NCBI GenBank assembly: GCA_963922205.1 | Contig: CAWUHX010000215.1 | Span: 496,001 to 560,000 of the forward strand | Direction of reading: 5' to 3' | DNA: 64,000 bases | From: Romanomermis culicivorax | Taxonomy: Eukaryota; Nematoda; Enoplea; Mermithida; Mermithidae | In this document: piece by piece, positions 44,423 to 53,689 of the stretch | Numbering within the stretch: position 1 is the stretch's first letter | Layout: every line of letters starts with the position of its first letter | Made by a program: the position numbers and the translations under genes | The notes under the pieces: model-generated | Database searches by the model: none | The model's input: only the letters and a program-made list of their open reading frames with translations | What the model was told of the DNA's origin: nothing

Positions 44423-45728
44423 GTGGGTAGTGGGCATAATGGTTCCTAAAGTAGTCTGAGGGCCGTTAGTTATGGCGGGTAATGTTGAGTAAAATGGGGG
44501 ATCGTCAATGTCCATGAGGGGTTGGGGTTGTCTGTACTCAATGCAATTTTGAATATTACGACTCTGTTGATTCGGACAGTATCTGCTTGTATGACCTCTC
44601 TGCTTGCATAGAAAACATTGAAAGTTTGAGTAGGGTTTTGAAAGGCAGTTATCAGATCTATGTTCTGTTTGGGAGCAGTGGATGCATCAGCTTTTACAAT
44701 CGTGCATACTGTGATTATTACCAAAACAGATTTCACATGATTTTCTGGTGCCTACTGATTTACAATTACGAGCTACATTTCCAAGTTGTCCACACTGGAA
44801 GCATGTGGGTTGCCTAGGGGTGGTATTGCTCCTGTAAGCTTTATTCCTGCTGAAAGTATTGTTACTGAAATTGTTGTAGTTACTCTGTTGTGGGGGTTGA
44901 GGTTTTTGTTTGATCTGCAACTGTAAATCTTTTACTTGTTGTTCTAGCTGATGCAGAAGGTCCTGTTCGTCTGTATTTTTGGTTAGGGAAAAGATGGGTT
45001 CGGGTTTTGGGGGTATAAATGGAAGGGCGTTGGACTTTAACTCATTTCTAAGGATTTGCTGTTCAATGTAAGCTGCTTCGTCTGACATTTCTTTTAGGGT
45101 CGCGAACCGTCTATACTTAATTGCTTCGCTGATTCCGTTTTGCATGCCTTCTACAAAGAGGGGTTTTATGATCATTTCTCGTGCGTCTGTGTTAAAGTTA
45201 GGGTAGGGGAGGGTTGGGAGGTGTTCTAGATCAAACAAGAATTCAGTTTCTGTTTCTGATCGCTTTTGTTTTCTTTCGCTTAAAAATTGCTGATGTAGCT
45301 CATTATCTCGATTGTTTGGGAAAAAGGTCTGCAATGCGACTTTATACTGTTCGTATGTGTGGGGAGGGTTTTCGGAATTGGCTAAACTTTTGAATTTTGC
45401 TAACGCAGCTCCTCCTAAATGAATCTCTAAACATGCCAACTTTAACTGTACATCTGTATCTTTCATGCCTTGAAGTGCCATGAACTTCTAAAGGTTTATT
45501 CCATTCACCAAAATGTTGGGTCACACCGCCCATGAATACTGTAGGTTTGGCCTAAAAATTATTTGCTATGTTATTAGGAATGTTTGCTGTTCTTAGATCG
45601 TCTATTAGGGTAGGGTTTACTGTATTCTGATTCAATTGTGTGCACAGAGTATGAAAATGTTCTGAAAATAAATCGTTTATCTGTTCTCTAACAATTTCTC
45701 CTAAATGATCTTGCGTTTGGTGGGTCAT
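44423..45728 (-). pseudogene. gag: Element 2 gag with three CCHC zinc knuckles
   Basis: Capsid region: HFGEWNKPLEVH, then LKLACLEIHLGGAALAKFKS, YKVALQTFFPNNRDNELHQQ and EFLFDLEHLPTLPYP, the retrotrans_gag pattern. A Gln-rich helical linker precedes nucleocapsid knuckles CFQCGQLGNVARNC and CEICFGNNHSMHDC and, after a frameshift at ~44690, CFLCKQRGHTSRYC. A TAG near 45555 and a frameshift near 45490 break the N-terminal part. The frame is open upstream of the first methionine almost to the LTR with one stop, so the true start is uncertain. Gag forms the particle and packages element RNA. Confidence 0.9.
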
Positions 45729-45971
45729 TCTTGGTTTAGGCTGGGATTTCTGCTTAAATGCTTCAATTTTTGCTTCACGCTGTATTCATTTAAATGTATC
45801 CCTTAATGTTTCGTTGGAGGGGATTTCCAGTTTGCTTTCTACGAATACTGTCTTACTGTAGGAAATTATTACTACTGTATTATCTAATGCTTTGAAATTT
45901 TCGGATAAGAGTTCACCTAATTGGGGGCAGGGAGTTCCAGTGGTTAACGGTACGGTACTGTCACAAAAATA
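45729..45971 (-). other. Element 2 leader between 5' LTR and gag
   Basis: Upstream extension of the gag frame without an ATG, interrupted by a TGA near 45790. No clear primer-binding site directly after the LTR: the sequence begins TATTTTTGTGACAG, and the first TGG is about 30 bases in. Confidence 0.4.
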
Positions 45972-46871
45972 TGTAATGACCAGATTTTGTGAAGCACTTT
46001 ACTTTAACCAAATGGGACGTAATGGCGGTAACAGCTATAACGGAACAGGGCGCGGGCGAGATGATAATACGATTACGGTGGGTTGGATGGTCGCTTGATT
46101 CGTCGAATAAACAAAAATGAATGTAGCCTTCACTTGCAAATAATGAACGGGCCTCGGTTTAACTGCTTTCCTAAAAATTGGCTGCTTGCAAAACTAAAAC
46201 AAAAACGAACGCCGTTTTGAGAAACAAAGAACTCAATAATCCAATAATAATAAAATCACGCTTTGCTTCTCTTTAAAAACGATGTTTTTGGCCACTCCCT
46301 GGGCGTCGGGGGAGGTCGTGCTTCTGTCCATCTTCTTCCGCCAATCGTCCCTTCCTGCTTTGCTTTTCATGCTTACTTAGTCACACCCTTTAATGCTTTT
46401 TTAGTACGGTATGCTTTTCGTGTATTGCTTGCTTCCTACAGTGGGCTTAGCCACACCTCTGTGCTTCTGTGCATGCTTCCTGTATCAGTTTCTCTGTATA
46501 CACATGTTTTGTGGGGCCATCGCTACCGTTGCACTTGAGACTACTGTCTGGCGGGGCGTTTACTTATTTTACTGTGTGCAGGTGTTGTTTACGATTTCTA
46601 CCGGGGATTAGGGTAGCCGTGGAATGTGTGGTTTAGTGTAGGTTCTAGGGGACCAGCTGCCGTTTGTGCAAATTAATTGGGGCATCTTAATTGGGCTACC
46701 GGGGTGTGAATGGATCAGAATAAAATACTTCACATAATTTAATAGGAATGTTTGGGTGTGAATCCCAGACACCCTTGAGACGATAAAATAGGAAAATGAA
46801 TAATATTTAATAATTACTATCACATACAGTATGCTATATATTTACAGTACTGCTTTAGCAGGTATGTTACA
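45972..46871 (-). repeat. 5' LTR of Gypsy element 2
   Basis: 900 bp, TGTAATGACC...GGTATGTTACA. Pair of the LTR at 37641-38541. Carries the AAGG target duplication immediately after 46871. Confidence 0.96.
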
Positions 46872-47278
46872 AAGGTAAGGTAAAAACACTAAAATCAATC
46901 TGAGGAAAAAATCTGGACATACATGGTGCATGTAGTGGACACAGGCAAAAACGTTTTGAGGAGTACCCTAAATTGCATAAAAACCAGAATCCATCTGAAA
47001 AATGTAGACATACAGTGCATATAGTGCACAAAGGAAAAAAGTAAGGTAAAAATCAAAATCAATTTGGAAAAAAAGTGAACATGGGAATAGAGCACAACTA
47101 GTTGGCATAGAGAAAGGACATGCAGAAAAGATTATACATAGATCTAAAAGAGAGCATGCAATGTGTGGACAATTTAAAAAGTGCACTCGTAGTGGACATA
47201 AAGAGAAGACCTACAGGAAAAACATTATTGATTTAAAAAGAGAACATTTTGCCAGCAGAGAAAAAGAGCACCATTTTT
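46872..47278. repeat. Left arm of inner foldback repeat, second part
   Basis: Continuation of 37255-37640 after Gypsy element 2; reverse complement of about 47804-48200. No gene. Confidence 0.85.
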
Positions 47279-47803
47279 ATAGGAGCAGGGTGAATTTCTT
47301 TTGCAAAAATTACAAGTTTTTCAACAAATTGCATTTTTCCTGATTTTGTTGGAGCAGAACCTATGCAGTTGAAAGAATGTTTCCAAATATAAAACTCATC
47401 AAGGTCTAAGATATTCCAAGAAAAACTAACCACTTTTTTACTCAAACACTTTTTCAAAATGATTTTATTTCATTCAGATGCCATTTATAATTAGCAAAAT
47501 TTCAATACAGTAAAACATGAATAGTTGCACAAAACAGAATACAGTGAAGCTAACTTGCATGAAACATTAAACATGCATCTTTTTCTTCTTTTCTACAACA
47601 TGTGCTCTTTTTTCTCTGTCCACTACATGTTCTCTCTAGATCGATTTTTGTTCTTCATACATTACCTTCTCAGGTCTTTTTCTTTTTTTAAGCCACTCAC
47701 AGTAGTCGGCAGACATGGGTTAGATAAGATTATCTTGTAATATAAACAAAAAATTACATTAGATTTTTGAAAAGTCATTCAGTAGCATTTTCCTTTGTAA
47801 GTA
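47279..47803. other. Loop of inner foldback repeat
   Basis: About 525 bp of AT-rich sequence between the arms. The part near 47606-47690 resembles the arm units (GTCCACTACATGTTCTCT). No gene. Confidence 0.6.
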
Positions 47804-48540
47804 CAGGTGCTCTTTTTCTCTGCTGGCAAAATGTTCTCTTTTTAAATCAATAATGTTTTTTCTGTAGGTCTTCTCTTTATGTCCACTAGGAGTGCGCTTT
47901 TTAAATTGTCCACACATTGCATGCTCTCTTTTAGATCTATGTATAATCTTTTCTGCATGTCCTTTCTCTATGCCAACTAGTTGTGCTCTATTCCCATGTT
48001 CACTTTTGCTCCAAATTGATTTTGGTTTTTACCTTACCTTTTTTCCTTTGTGCACTATATGCACTGTATGTCTACTTTTTTCAGATGGATTCTGGTTTTT
48101 ATGCAATTTAGGGTACTCCTCAAAACGTTTTTGCCTGTGTCCACTACACGCACCATGTATGTCCAGATTTTTTTCTCAGATTGATTTTGGTGTTTTTACC
48201 TTACCTTTGTCACTTTTGTACACTACATGCATAGTGTATTTTCAGTTTTTTTCAGATCAATTTTTTGCCTTACTTTTTTGTACAGCACATGCATATTGTA
48301 TGTCCATTTTTTGTTCTACATCTATTTTCGATTTCCATTTTTGTTCCACATTGATTTTTGTATATCCATTTTCACATACATTTTCACTTTCCATTTTTCA
48401 TTGCACATCAATTTTCTTTTTTCTACCTAAAGTAAGACAAATATTACCCAAATTCTACTATTATTATAATCAAAATATTACCATAATTCTACTATTACTG
48501 TAACTCTAAAACCTGTATGCTTAACCATACCCCCTATGAA
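47804..48540. repeat. Right arm of inner foldback repeat
   Basis: Uninterrupted arm, preserving the empty insertion site of Gypsy element 2 at 48192-48213 (TTTTTACCTTACCTTTGTCAC). Ends GTATGCTTAACCATACCCCCTAT. Confidence 0.88.
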
Positions 48541-48648
48541 TTTACAAAAAAATCGAGCATATATGTTTACCATTACCAGTATAAATCGACTGAAAATGAC
48601 AAATTATAGGGGGTATGCAAAAAATAGGGATATGCTTAACCATTATGA

Positions 48649-49130
48649 TTATCCATTTCTTGGCCTTACAATTGTATTAAAATTATATAATGCTTTTATT
48701 CTGCCCGTAGGCACACAATGAATGAATAATATGGTAGGTATGGTAATGCCATGTTTCGGTAGTCTTAGATTGATTTCTTCTTCAGGTGACAATAAACTCC
48801 TTTTTACAAAATTTGCTGGTGGAGGGAATTGTACCCTGGTCATTTGATTGAGAGTCACTACCACCGGGCCATGGGGGCCAGTAGTAACTTGTTTAGAAGT
48901 GCTATATATCCTGACTGGGGGGGGGGGGTACTGGTTCCGACTTGGTTTCCTGTCTGTTGCCCTTTCAAGGAATACTTGGTTCGATATGTGGCCTATTTCA
49001 ATGCTCTTACTACCTACATTTTTTGACCCTACTTTTTCCATCTCGATAGTTTCTCTGATCTTCTTTTTGTAGGCATCAGACTCTTCGGGAAGTATGTCTG
49101 CCATTGGATGTTGCTGTGGTGTAATAGTTA
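48649..49130 (-). pseudogene. Inverted 3' fragment of the Penelope-like element
   Basis: Minus-strand copy of the extreme C-terminus and tail: AYKKKIRETIEMEKVGSKNV and SKSIEIGHI, then ATDRKPSRNQYP, matching AYERKIRETIEMEKVGSKNV and SKSIEIGHI of the plus-strand copy. It keeps about 130 bp between YPP and the tail that are deleted from the plus copy, so it is the fuller version of the tail. Confidence 0.85.
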
Positions 49131-49231
49131 CCAACATCAAATGTGCAGCACATTTCATAGAAAATAACAAACAAGGTGACTTCGAGTTCAAAATTAGGAC
49201 AGCAATTGAACATGAGCAAAAACCAAAGCTG

Positions 49232-50224
49232 AACAAATGAGACAGGAAGCCAGTGCTATCAGGAACCTGAAGTGTGATAAGACAGTTGTGATACTACCAG
49301 CTGACAAGGGTCACACAAGAGTAATACTGAATACTGATGAGTATGAGCAGAAGATCATGGCAATACCGGATGATAGAAAAAAAGTTTAAATGCCTGGGGA
49401 AAAGAAATCCAATTGACAGAATAGAGAAAGAAGTTAGAAAGCAAGTACCAGATGCCAAGTTAGAAAAAACAGTAACAATAAAAGAATGATAAAAGGCCCC
49501 TCATATTATATGGCCTGCCAAAGATCCATAAGCCAGAAATCTCACTAAGACCAGTGGTGGGCTGCATTGGAACAACAATCCATCTATTAGCTAAGCACTT
49601 AGTAAAGATCATTTGTCCATTGCAGAACGATATAGAATCCAACATAATCAACAGCAAGGACTTTGTAAGTAAGATCAAGGACATAAAGTTAGATCAGAGC
49701 ACTAAGTTAGTAAGCCTGGATGTTGTAAGATTGTTCACAAGTGTTCCAGTAGTAGAAGCAATAAGCCATCTTAGGGCCAAATTGGAAGCAGATCACAGCC
49801 TAGCAGAAACGACTAGCCTAACAGCACAACAGGTTGCAGACCTAACTGAGTATTGTGTGTGCAGCACTATATTCCAGTTCAAAGACAAAATCTACCAACA
49901 ATCACATGGAATGGCAATGGGTTCACCACTATCCCCTGCACTTAGTAACCTAATTGTGGAAAAACTTGAAACATCAGCATTGAATACAGCACCAGACAAG
50001 CCAACAATCTGGCTGCGATATGTGGATGACACATTCATCCTGTGGGACCATGGTGAGGAAAAGCTAAGATCCTTCCTAGAACATATGAACCAACAGAATC
50101 CAGCCATACAGTTCACCATAGAAATAGAAATCAATGGGCAGGTACTCTTCCTGGATGTTCTTGTCAAACAGCAAGGACAGACAATGGCAACAAGTGTTCA
50201 CTTTAAACCAACTCACACAGATTA
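49232..50224 (+). pseudogene. Penelope-like reverse transcriptase
   Basis: The first readable part has CDKTVVILPADKGHTRVILN, the start of Penelope RTs, interrupted by stops at ~49390-49490. The main frame (49554-50224) has SLDVVRLFTSVPVVEAI (first catalytic Asp), QSHGMAMGSPLSPALSNLIV and WLRYVDDTFILWDHG (YVDD), then FLDVLVKQQGQTMATSVHFK and PTHTD. These are the RT motifs of Penelope-like elements, related to telomerase RT. The 5' part is lost against the inverted tail copy. Confidence 0.93.
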
Positions 50225-50324
50225 ATATCTGAACTTCATGTCAAACCATCCTGTAAAGAACAATGCAGGAATTGTAAAGGGAATGATATTGCGGTCGGGT
50301 ACACTATGCTCAAGTGAATAACAC

Positions 50325-50900
50325 ATGAAAATGGAAGAAAATAACATCAGGCAAGCCTTCAAGAAAAATGGTTATCCCACAGAAATCATTAACAAGGCAA
50401 GTATAACCAGAAATGCAAATGACCAAGAAAAAGTTGAATACAAAGGCACTGTTGTAATACCTTACAGTGGCCAACTAACACAGAAACTGAAGCAAATATG
50501 CCACAAGTACAAGGTTGGACTAGTTGCCACAAGTAAAGACATAATCAGGAAAAGAGTCAGCAAAGTAGCACCACCTAGAAACAAAGAAGATACACAGGGT
50601 GTAGTATACCAAGTACTTATGGCTCCATGTGGGAAAGTATACATAGGAGAAATGGGCAGAACACTTAAGACCCATATTGCAGAACACAGCAATGCCCTTA
50701 AGAACCTTAGCCTTGAGAAAAGTGGTGTGGGAGAACATTGCCTATCATGTGGATGTACACCCAATTTTGATAATACCACCATACTTGCCCAAGAGCCTAA
50801 TGCCTACGAAAGGAAGATCAGGGAAACCATTGAGATGGAAAAAGTGGGGTCAAAAAATGTACATAGTAAAAGCATTGAAATAGGACACATATGGAAGTGA
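50325..50900 (+). CDS. Penelope-like GIY-YIG endonuclease domain
   Basis: 191 residues continuing the polymerase after a short break (~50225-50325). The GIY-YIG core is present as GVVYQVLMAPCGKVYIGEMG followed by RTLKTHIAEH, with YQV and YIG motifs, the conserved Arg and the downstream Glu region. This nuclease nicks target DNA for insertion in Penelope-like elements. A cysteine/histidine stretch (EHCLSCGCTP) and a C-terminal helix (ERKIRETIEMEKVGSKN) follow, as in the family. Confidence 0.92.
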   Translation: MKMEENNIRQAFKKNGYPTEIINKASITRNANDQEKVEYKGTVVIPYSGQLTQKLKQICHKYKVGLVATSKDIIRKRVSKVAPPRNKEDTQGVVYQVLMAPCGKVYIGEMGRTLKTHIAEHSNALKNLSLEKSGVGEHCLSCGCTPNFDNTTILAQEPNAYERKIRETIEMEKVGSKNVHSKSIEIGHIWK

Positions 50901-51310
50901 GCACTCCTTAGAAGGGCAACAGACAGGAACCCAAGTCTGAACTAGTACCCCCCAGTCAGGATATAGACTACCAAAATGTTGCATTACCATAACCACTGTA
51001 TTATTCGTTCATTCTGTGCCTACCGGCAGAATAAAAGCGTTATGTAATTTGTATGTAATTGTAAGGCCAAGAAATGAAGAATCATAATATTATACACCAA
51101 TCGCAAACAACCTTTCACCAAATATTATGCTTAACCATATCTCCTATACAGTCTGGGGTTACTACTTATATGGTCTTTTTCTCTTTTTTTCTCTTTTCTG
51201 TTTTTACCCCATATTTATTAAAAAATGCACAATACATAATAAAATTTACTATAAATTACCCCAAAAAATAAAACAACATTTTTTAAAAATTTTAAAAAAC
51301 TCACAAGGTA

Positions 51311-51617
51311 GATGGCAATGCAAAATATGCATGCTCGGATATTTGCACTGCAGCTGTCCAAAAATTATTAGAGAAATGCCATGCAGCTTTACCCATTTCA
51401 GACATTGTCATCCAACTAAACTCTGAGTCAGAAACACTTTGGTCATCCATGAAATTATAAAAGCATGGCATGAAATACATAAATGTATTAAAACTAGATG
51501 GATAAATAAATCCTTTACACTCTTTTGAACCCTCTTTAGAACAAGGTGTCATTGATTCCCAAATAGTTGAACCCAAATGTACATGGTCAACAAGAGTCAT
51601 AGTTAGTGCTGGAATAA
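51311..51617 (-). CDS. Exon-like ORF of unknown function in the outer element
   Basis: About 100 residues of non-repetitive protein-like sequence (LVDHVHLGSTIWESMTPCSK; AAWHFSNNFWTAAVQISEHA) bounded on the minus strand by TTTTATTCCAG before CACTAAC and by CTT/GTGAGTTTTT at the end. Good splice sites and balanced composition favour a real exon over chance. No family recognised; it could belong to the outer element's transposase or be an older fragment. Confidence 0.35.
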
Positions 51618-52200
51618 AATTTGTGAAGGAAAAATTTAAAAACAGAATTATTGTATACCACTAAGGCATTTACTACAAACCATGTGTAAATATACACTAA
51701 AATTTATGAATGGTGTACTCATTCTTGTCCAAAATTCAGAGGTAATGAGCAAACTTTTAATTGGAACATTTCGAGAATTACAGATTACATAAAACTATAT
51801 AAGTGCCTCCCAGGAAATTGTCATTTGCTCGCTATACTCTTCTGTAATTTCTTCTAACTTTTGCTGGAATGCTATATAGCACAGAGGTCAATTTCGTAAT
51901 GTGAAAAAGTAGCCACCCTAATACAGTATGAACTTGCAAAAACACTGTAGCTACAATGCTAAAACTAATCTACAAGGTGAAAGTCTCAAAAATAAACAAA
52001 GCGCAATCAGGCAAGTATTACAAAAATTAACTCTTAAGCTATCAAGTTAAAAAATTTTTTGTCTGTCTGTTTGTTTCCTATTCAGTATGGAAAGATTACA
52101 ATCATGGACTATTTCAATGTTTTTGTTAAGCAATGCATAAGTTCTACATATCAATATTGATCAAAATGATTCTATCAGTATTGTTTTCATACCTACAATA
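51618..52200. other. AT-rich DNA, no feature seen
   Basis: No gene, repeat or RNA recognised. Confidence 0.5.
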
Positions 52201-52781
52201 ATGGGTCCTAAGTTCAAGTTAATGTTGTCTCAGTACAACGTGTTCTGCTGCAAAAGCTCTGAATATCCGAAAAACATTCTCAGATGGCCAAAAATAATGT
52301 TAGTTTTGAATACCATTAGTTTGTCAAGCTATGGCGATGCAGAAAATTTTGAATTCATACATATAACTGATAGAAAATGTTTTTTTCAACTGAGGAGGTA
52401 AAACAATTGAGTCTACACATTCTCTTTGAACAACTATGATAATTGCATTTTTATTTCTAATTTGAAATTGAATGTTGAAAAAACAACTCATCTTTGGATT
52501 CTTTAAATAAAAATGTTGATCCTAATCATAACAATTCTATTTTGAAAATAAACGATCCATGGTTAATCAATTTGGATATTGTTAGCTGTGAAATGATATT
52601 CATTATTATATATAGTGAATTTGTTACACCAAATCTTTACACTAACATCAAATTTAATTATTATTGCAGTGGAAACTTTTTTATGGACAACATGGATCAT
52701 ATGTGCCCTGGCTGTCAGCAAAATTTCAAGTTACATATCATTATAATAGTTGCTTGATTACACAACAAAATTTCTAAAATT
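52201..52781 (+). other. Possible exon fragments, unknown
   Basis: A frame from 52201 (MGPKFKLMLSQYNVFCCKSS) and a second stretch after TTATTGCAG near 52670 (KLFYGQHGSYVPWLSAKFQV, ending NSCLITQQNF at about 52781) read like protein, but there is no match I recognise and no continuous gene. Confidence 0.2.
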
Positions 52782-53689
52782 AATGCTTGCTTTGAATATA
52801 TTATGAAATCACATAAAAACGAAATTTACAAATTTATGGAGAAATTAATTTCAATCTATAGATGTTGAATAAAGTATAAGGTCTTATTGAACATAATTAT
52901 CATTATGAAAACAACATTGATATAGATATAATTGCGAAAATTCACACTTTCATATGTAAAATTGAAATTTGAAATATGTTTGCACTTATAATAAAATTTT
53001 GTCATCTACAACTAGAATAATGTAAATAATTGTGACCTAATTTTATTGTTTCAATAGGACCTCCTCTGGTAAAAAGAGGTCTTCATATTGTTGGAACTGA
53101 TTCAAAAATAAAATTCATTTACAAACAAATTAAATTTTCAAGGTTCATTCAAATAATTTTTTGTTTACACTTGCATAAAAAATATTGAGAAAACAAGCTT
53201 AAAGCAAAATTATAGCACCAAAATGTAGATATTGACCTTTGGTCTTCAAAACTTCTCTTGTCTCATTAGGTCCATATATATATACAAAAAAAACTGTTTA
53301 AAAACTTAGAAGGTCAAAAGTTCCACAAAAATGAAACATCAGGGCTAAGGGTTTGTTTTTATCGATCTACATTCTCAGGCCAGCTGACCTTTTTTCCTCT
53401 AAGAAAAAAAATTGTTCAACAGGTGTTTGACCAAGCTTGCTATAAAACTTTTGGATAGAAAGCGACCTTTCATTGCATGTTCAAAACTGTTCTAAAATTT
53501 TTGACCAGGCTCATCAAATATCACTATCAATTATTGACCTCACCCTAGTGATGAGGAGATCTCTCAAAAAGTGAAAGAGCACAGGCCGTAACTATTAATA
53601 CATCACTGACTGGGTTTTTGAACATTATGCTTTAGTAATTTTAAGTTTGTCAAATGTGTACCATTAGATCATTAGACCATATGACTCTT
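52782..53689. other. AT-rich DNA, no feature seen
   Basis: No gene supported between the possible exon fragments and the right arm. Confidence 0.5.

Larger units (their letters stand above)
37641..46871 (-). mobile_element. Complete Ty3/Gypsy LTR retrotransposon 2 (9.23 kb), order gag-env-pol
   Basis: LTRs 37641-38541 and 45972-46871 start TGTAA(C/T)GACC and end GTTACA, flanked by AAGG (37637-37640 and 46872-46875). The undisturbed opposite arm of the host foldback repeat (48192-48213) preserves the empty site with one AAGG, which confirms the boundaries. Genes on the minus strand: gag, Pro-rich leader with signal peptide, env-like glycoprotein, membrane anchor fused to protease, RT/RNase H, integrase, PPT, 3' LTR. 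Env between gag and pol is unusual; it normally follows pol. Multiple stops and a lost integrase Asp show inactivity. Confidence 0.96.
37255..48540. mobile_element. Inner foldback repeat split by Gypsy element 2
   Basis: Left arm 37255-37640 plus 46872-47278; right arm 47804-48540, reverse-complementary along ~700-800 bp. Outer ends are (T)ATAGGGGGTATGGTTAAGCATAC on the left and GTATGCTTAACCATACCCCCTAT on the right. The arms contain several ~75-bp units with GACATACA.TGCATGTAGTG(T/G)ACA and AAAATCAAT(C/T)TG. The ~525-bp loop has no gene. The AT- and pyrimidine-rich arms give long low-complexity open frames that are not genes. Confidence 0.85.
48604..51150 (+). mobile_element. Penelope-like element with inverted terminal copies
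   Basis: The RT and GIY-YIG coding part runs on the plus strand from about 49232 to 50900. The tail (about 50790-51125: GCATTACCATA, GTGCCTACCGGCAGAATAAA, TGTAAGGCCAAGAAATG) is repeated in inverted form at 48637-49120. Penelope elements characteristically carry such pseudo-LTR copies of themselves. Outer flanks TATAGGGGGTATG...TATGCTTAACC (48607-48645) and TATGCTTAACCATATCTCCTATA (51127-51149) resemble the ends of the inner foldback repeat, so this element may sit inside another member of that family. Confidence 0.85.

Noticed and set aside
44470..44736. A frame beginning with a signal-peptide-like hydrophobic start in Gypsy element 2
   Set aside because: It overlaps the second and third gag zinc knuckles in a shifted frame. 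The knuckle frame (CFLCKQRGHTSRYC) is the real one.
47892..48503. A 203-residue plus-strand frame rich in Phe, Leu and Cys that looks like a membrane protein
   Set aside because: It is the uninterrupted arm of the inner foldback repeat. The same sequence occurs inverted at 37.3-37.6 and 46.9-47.2 kb, with internal ~75-bp repeats.
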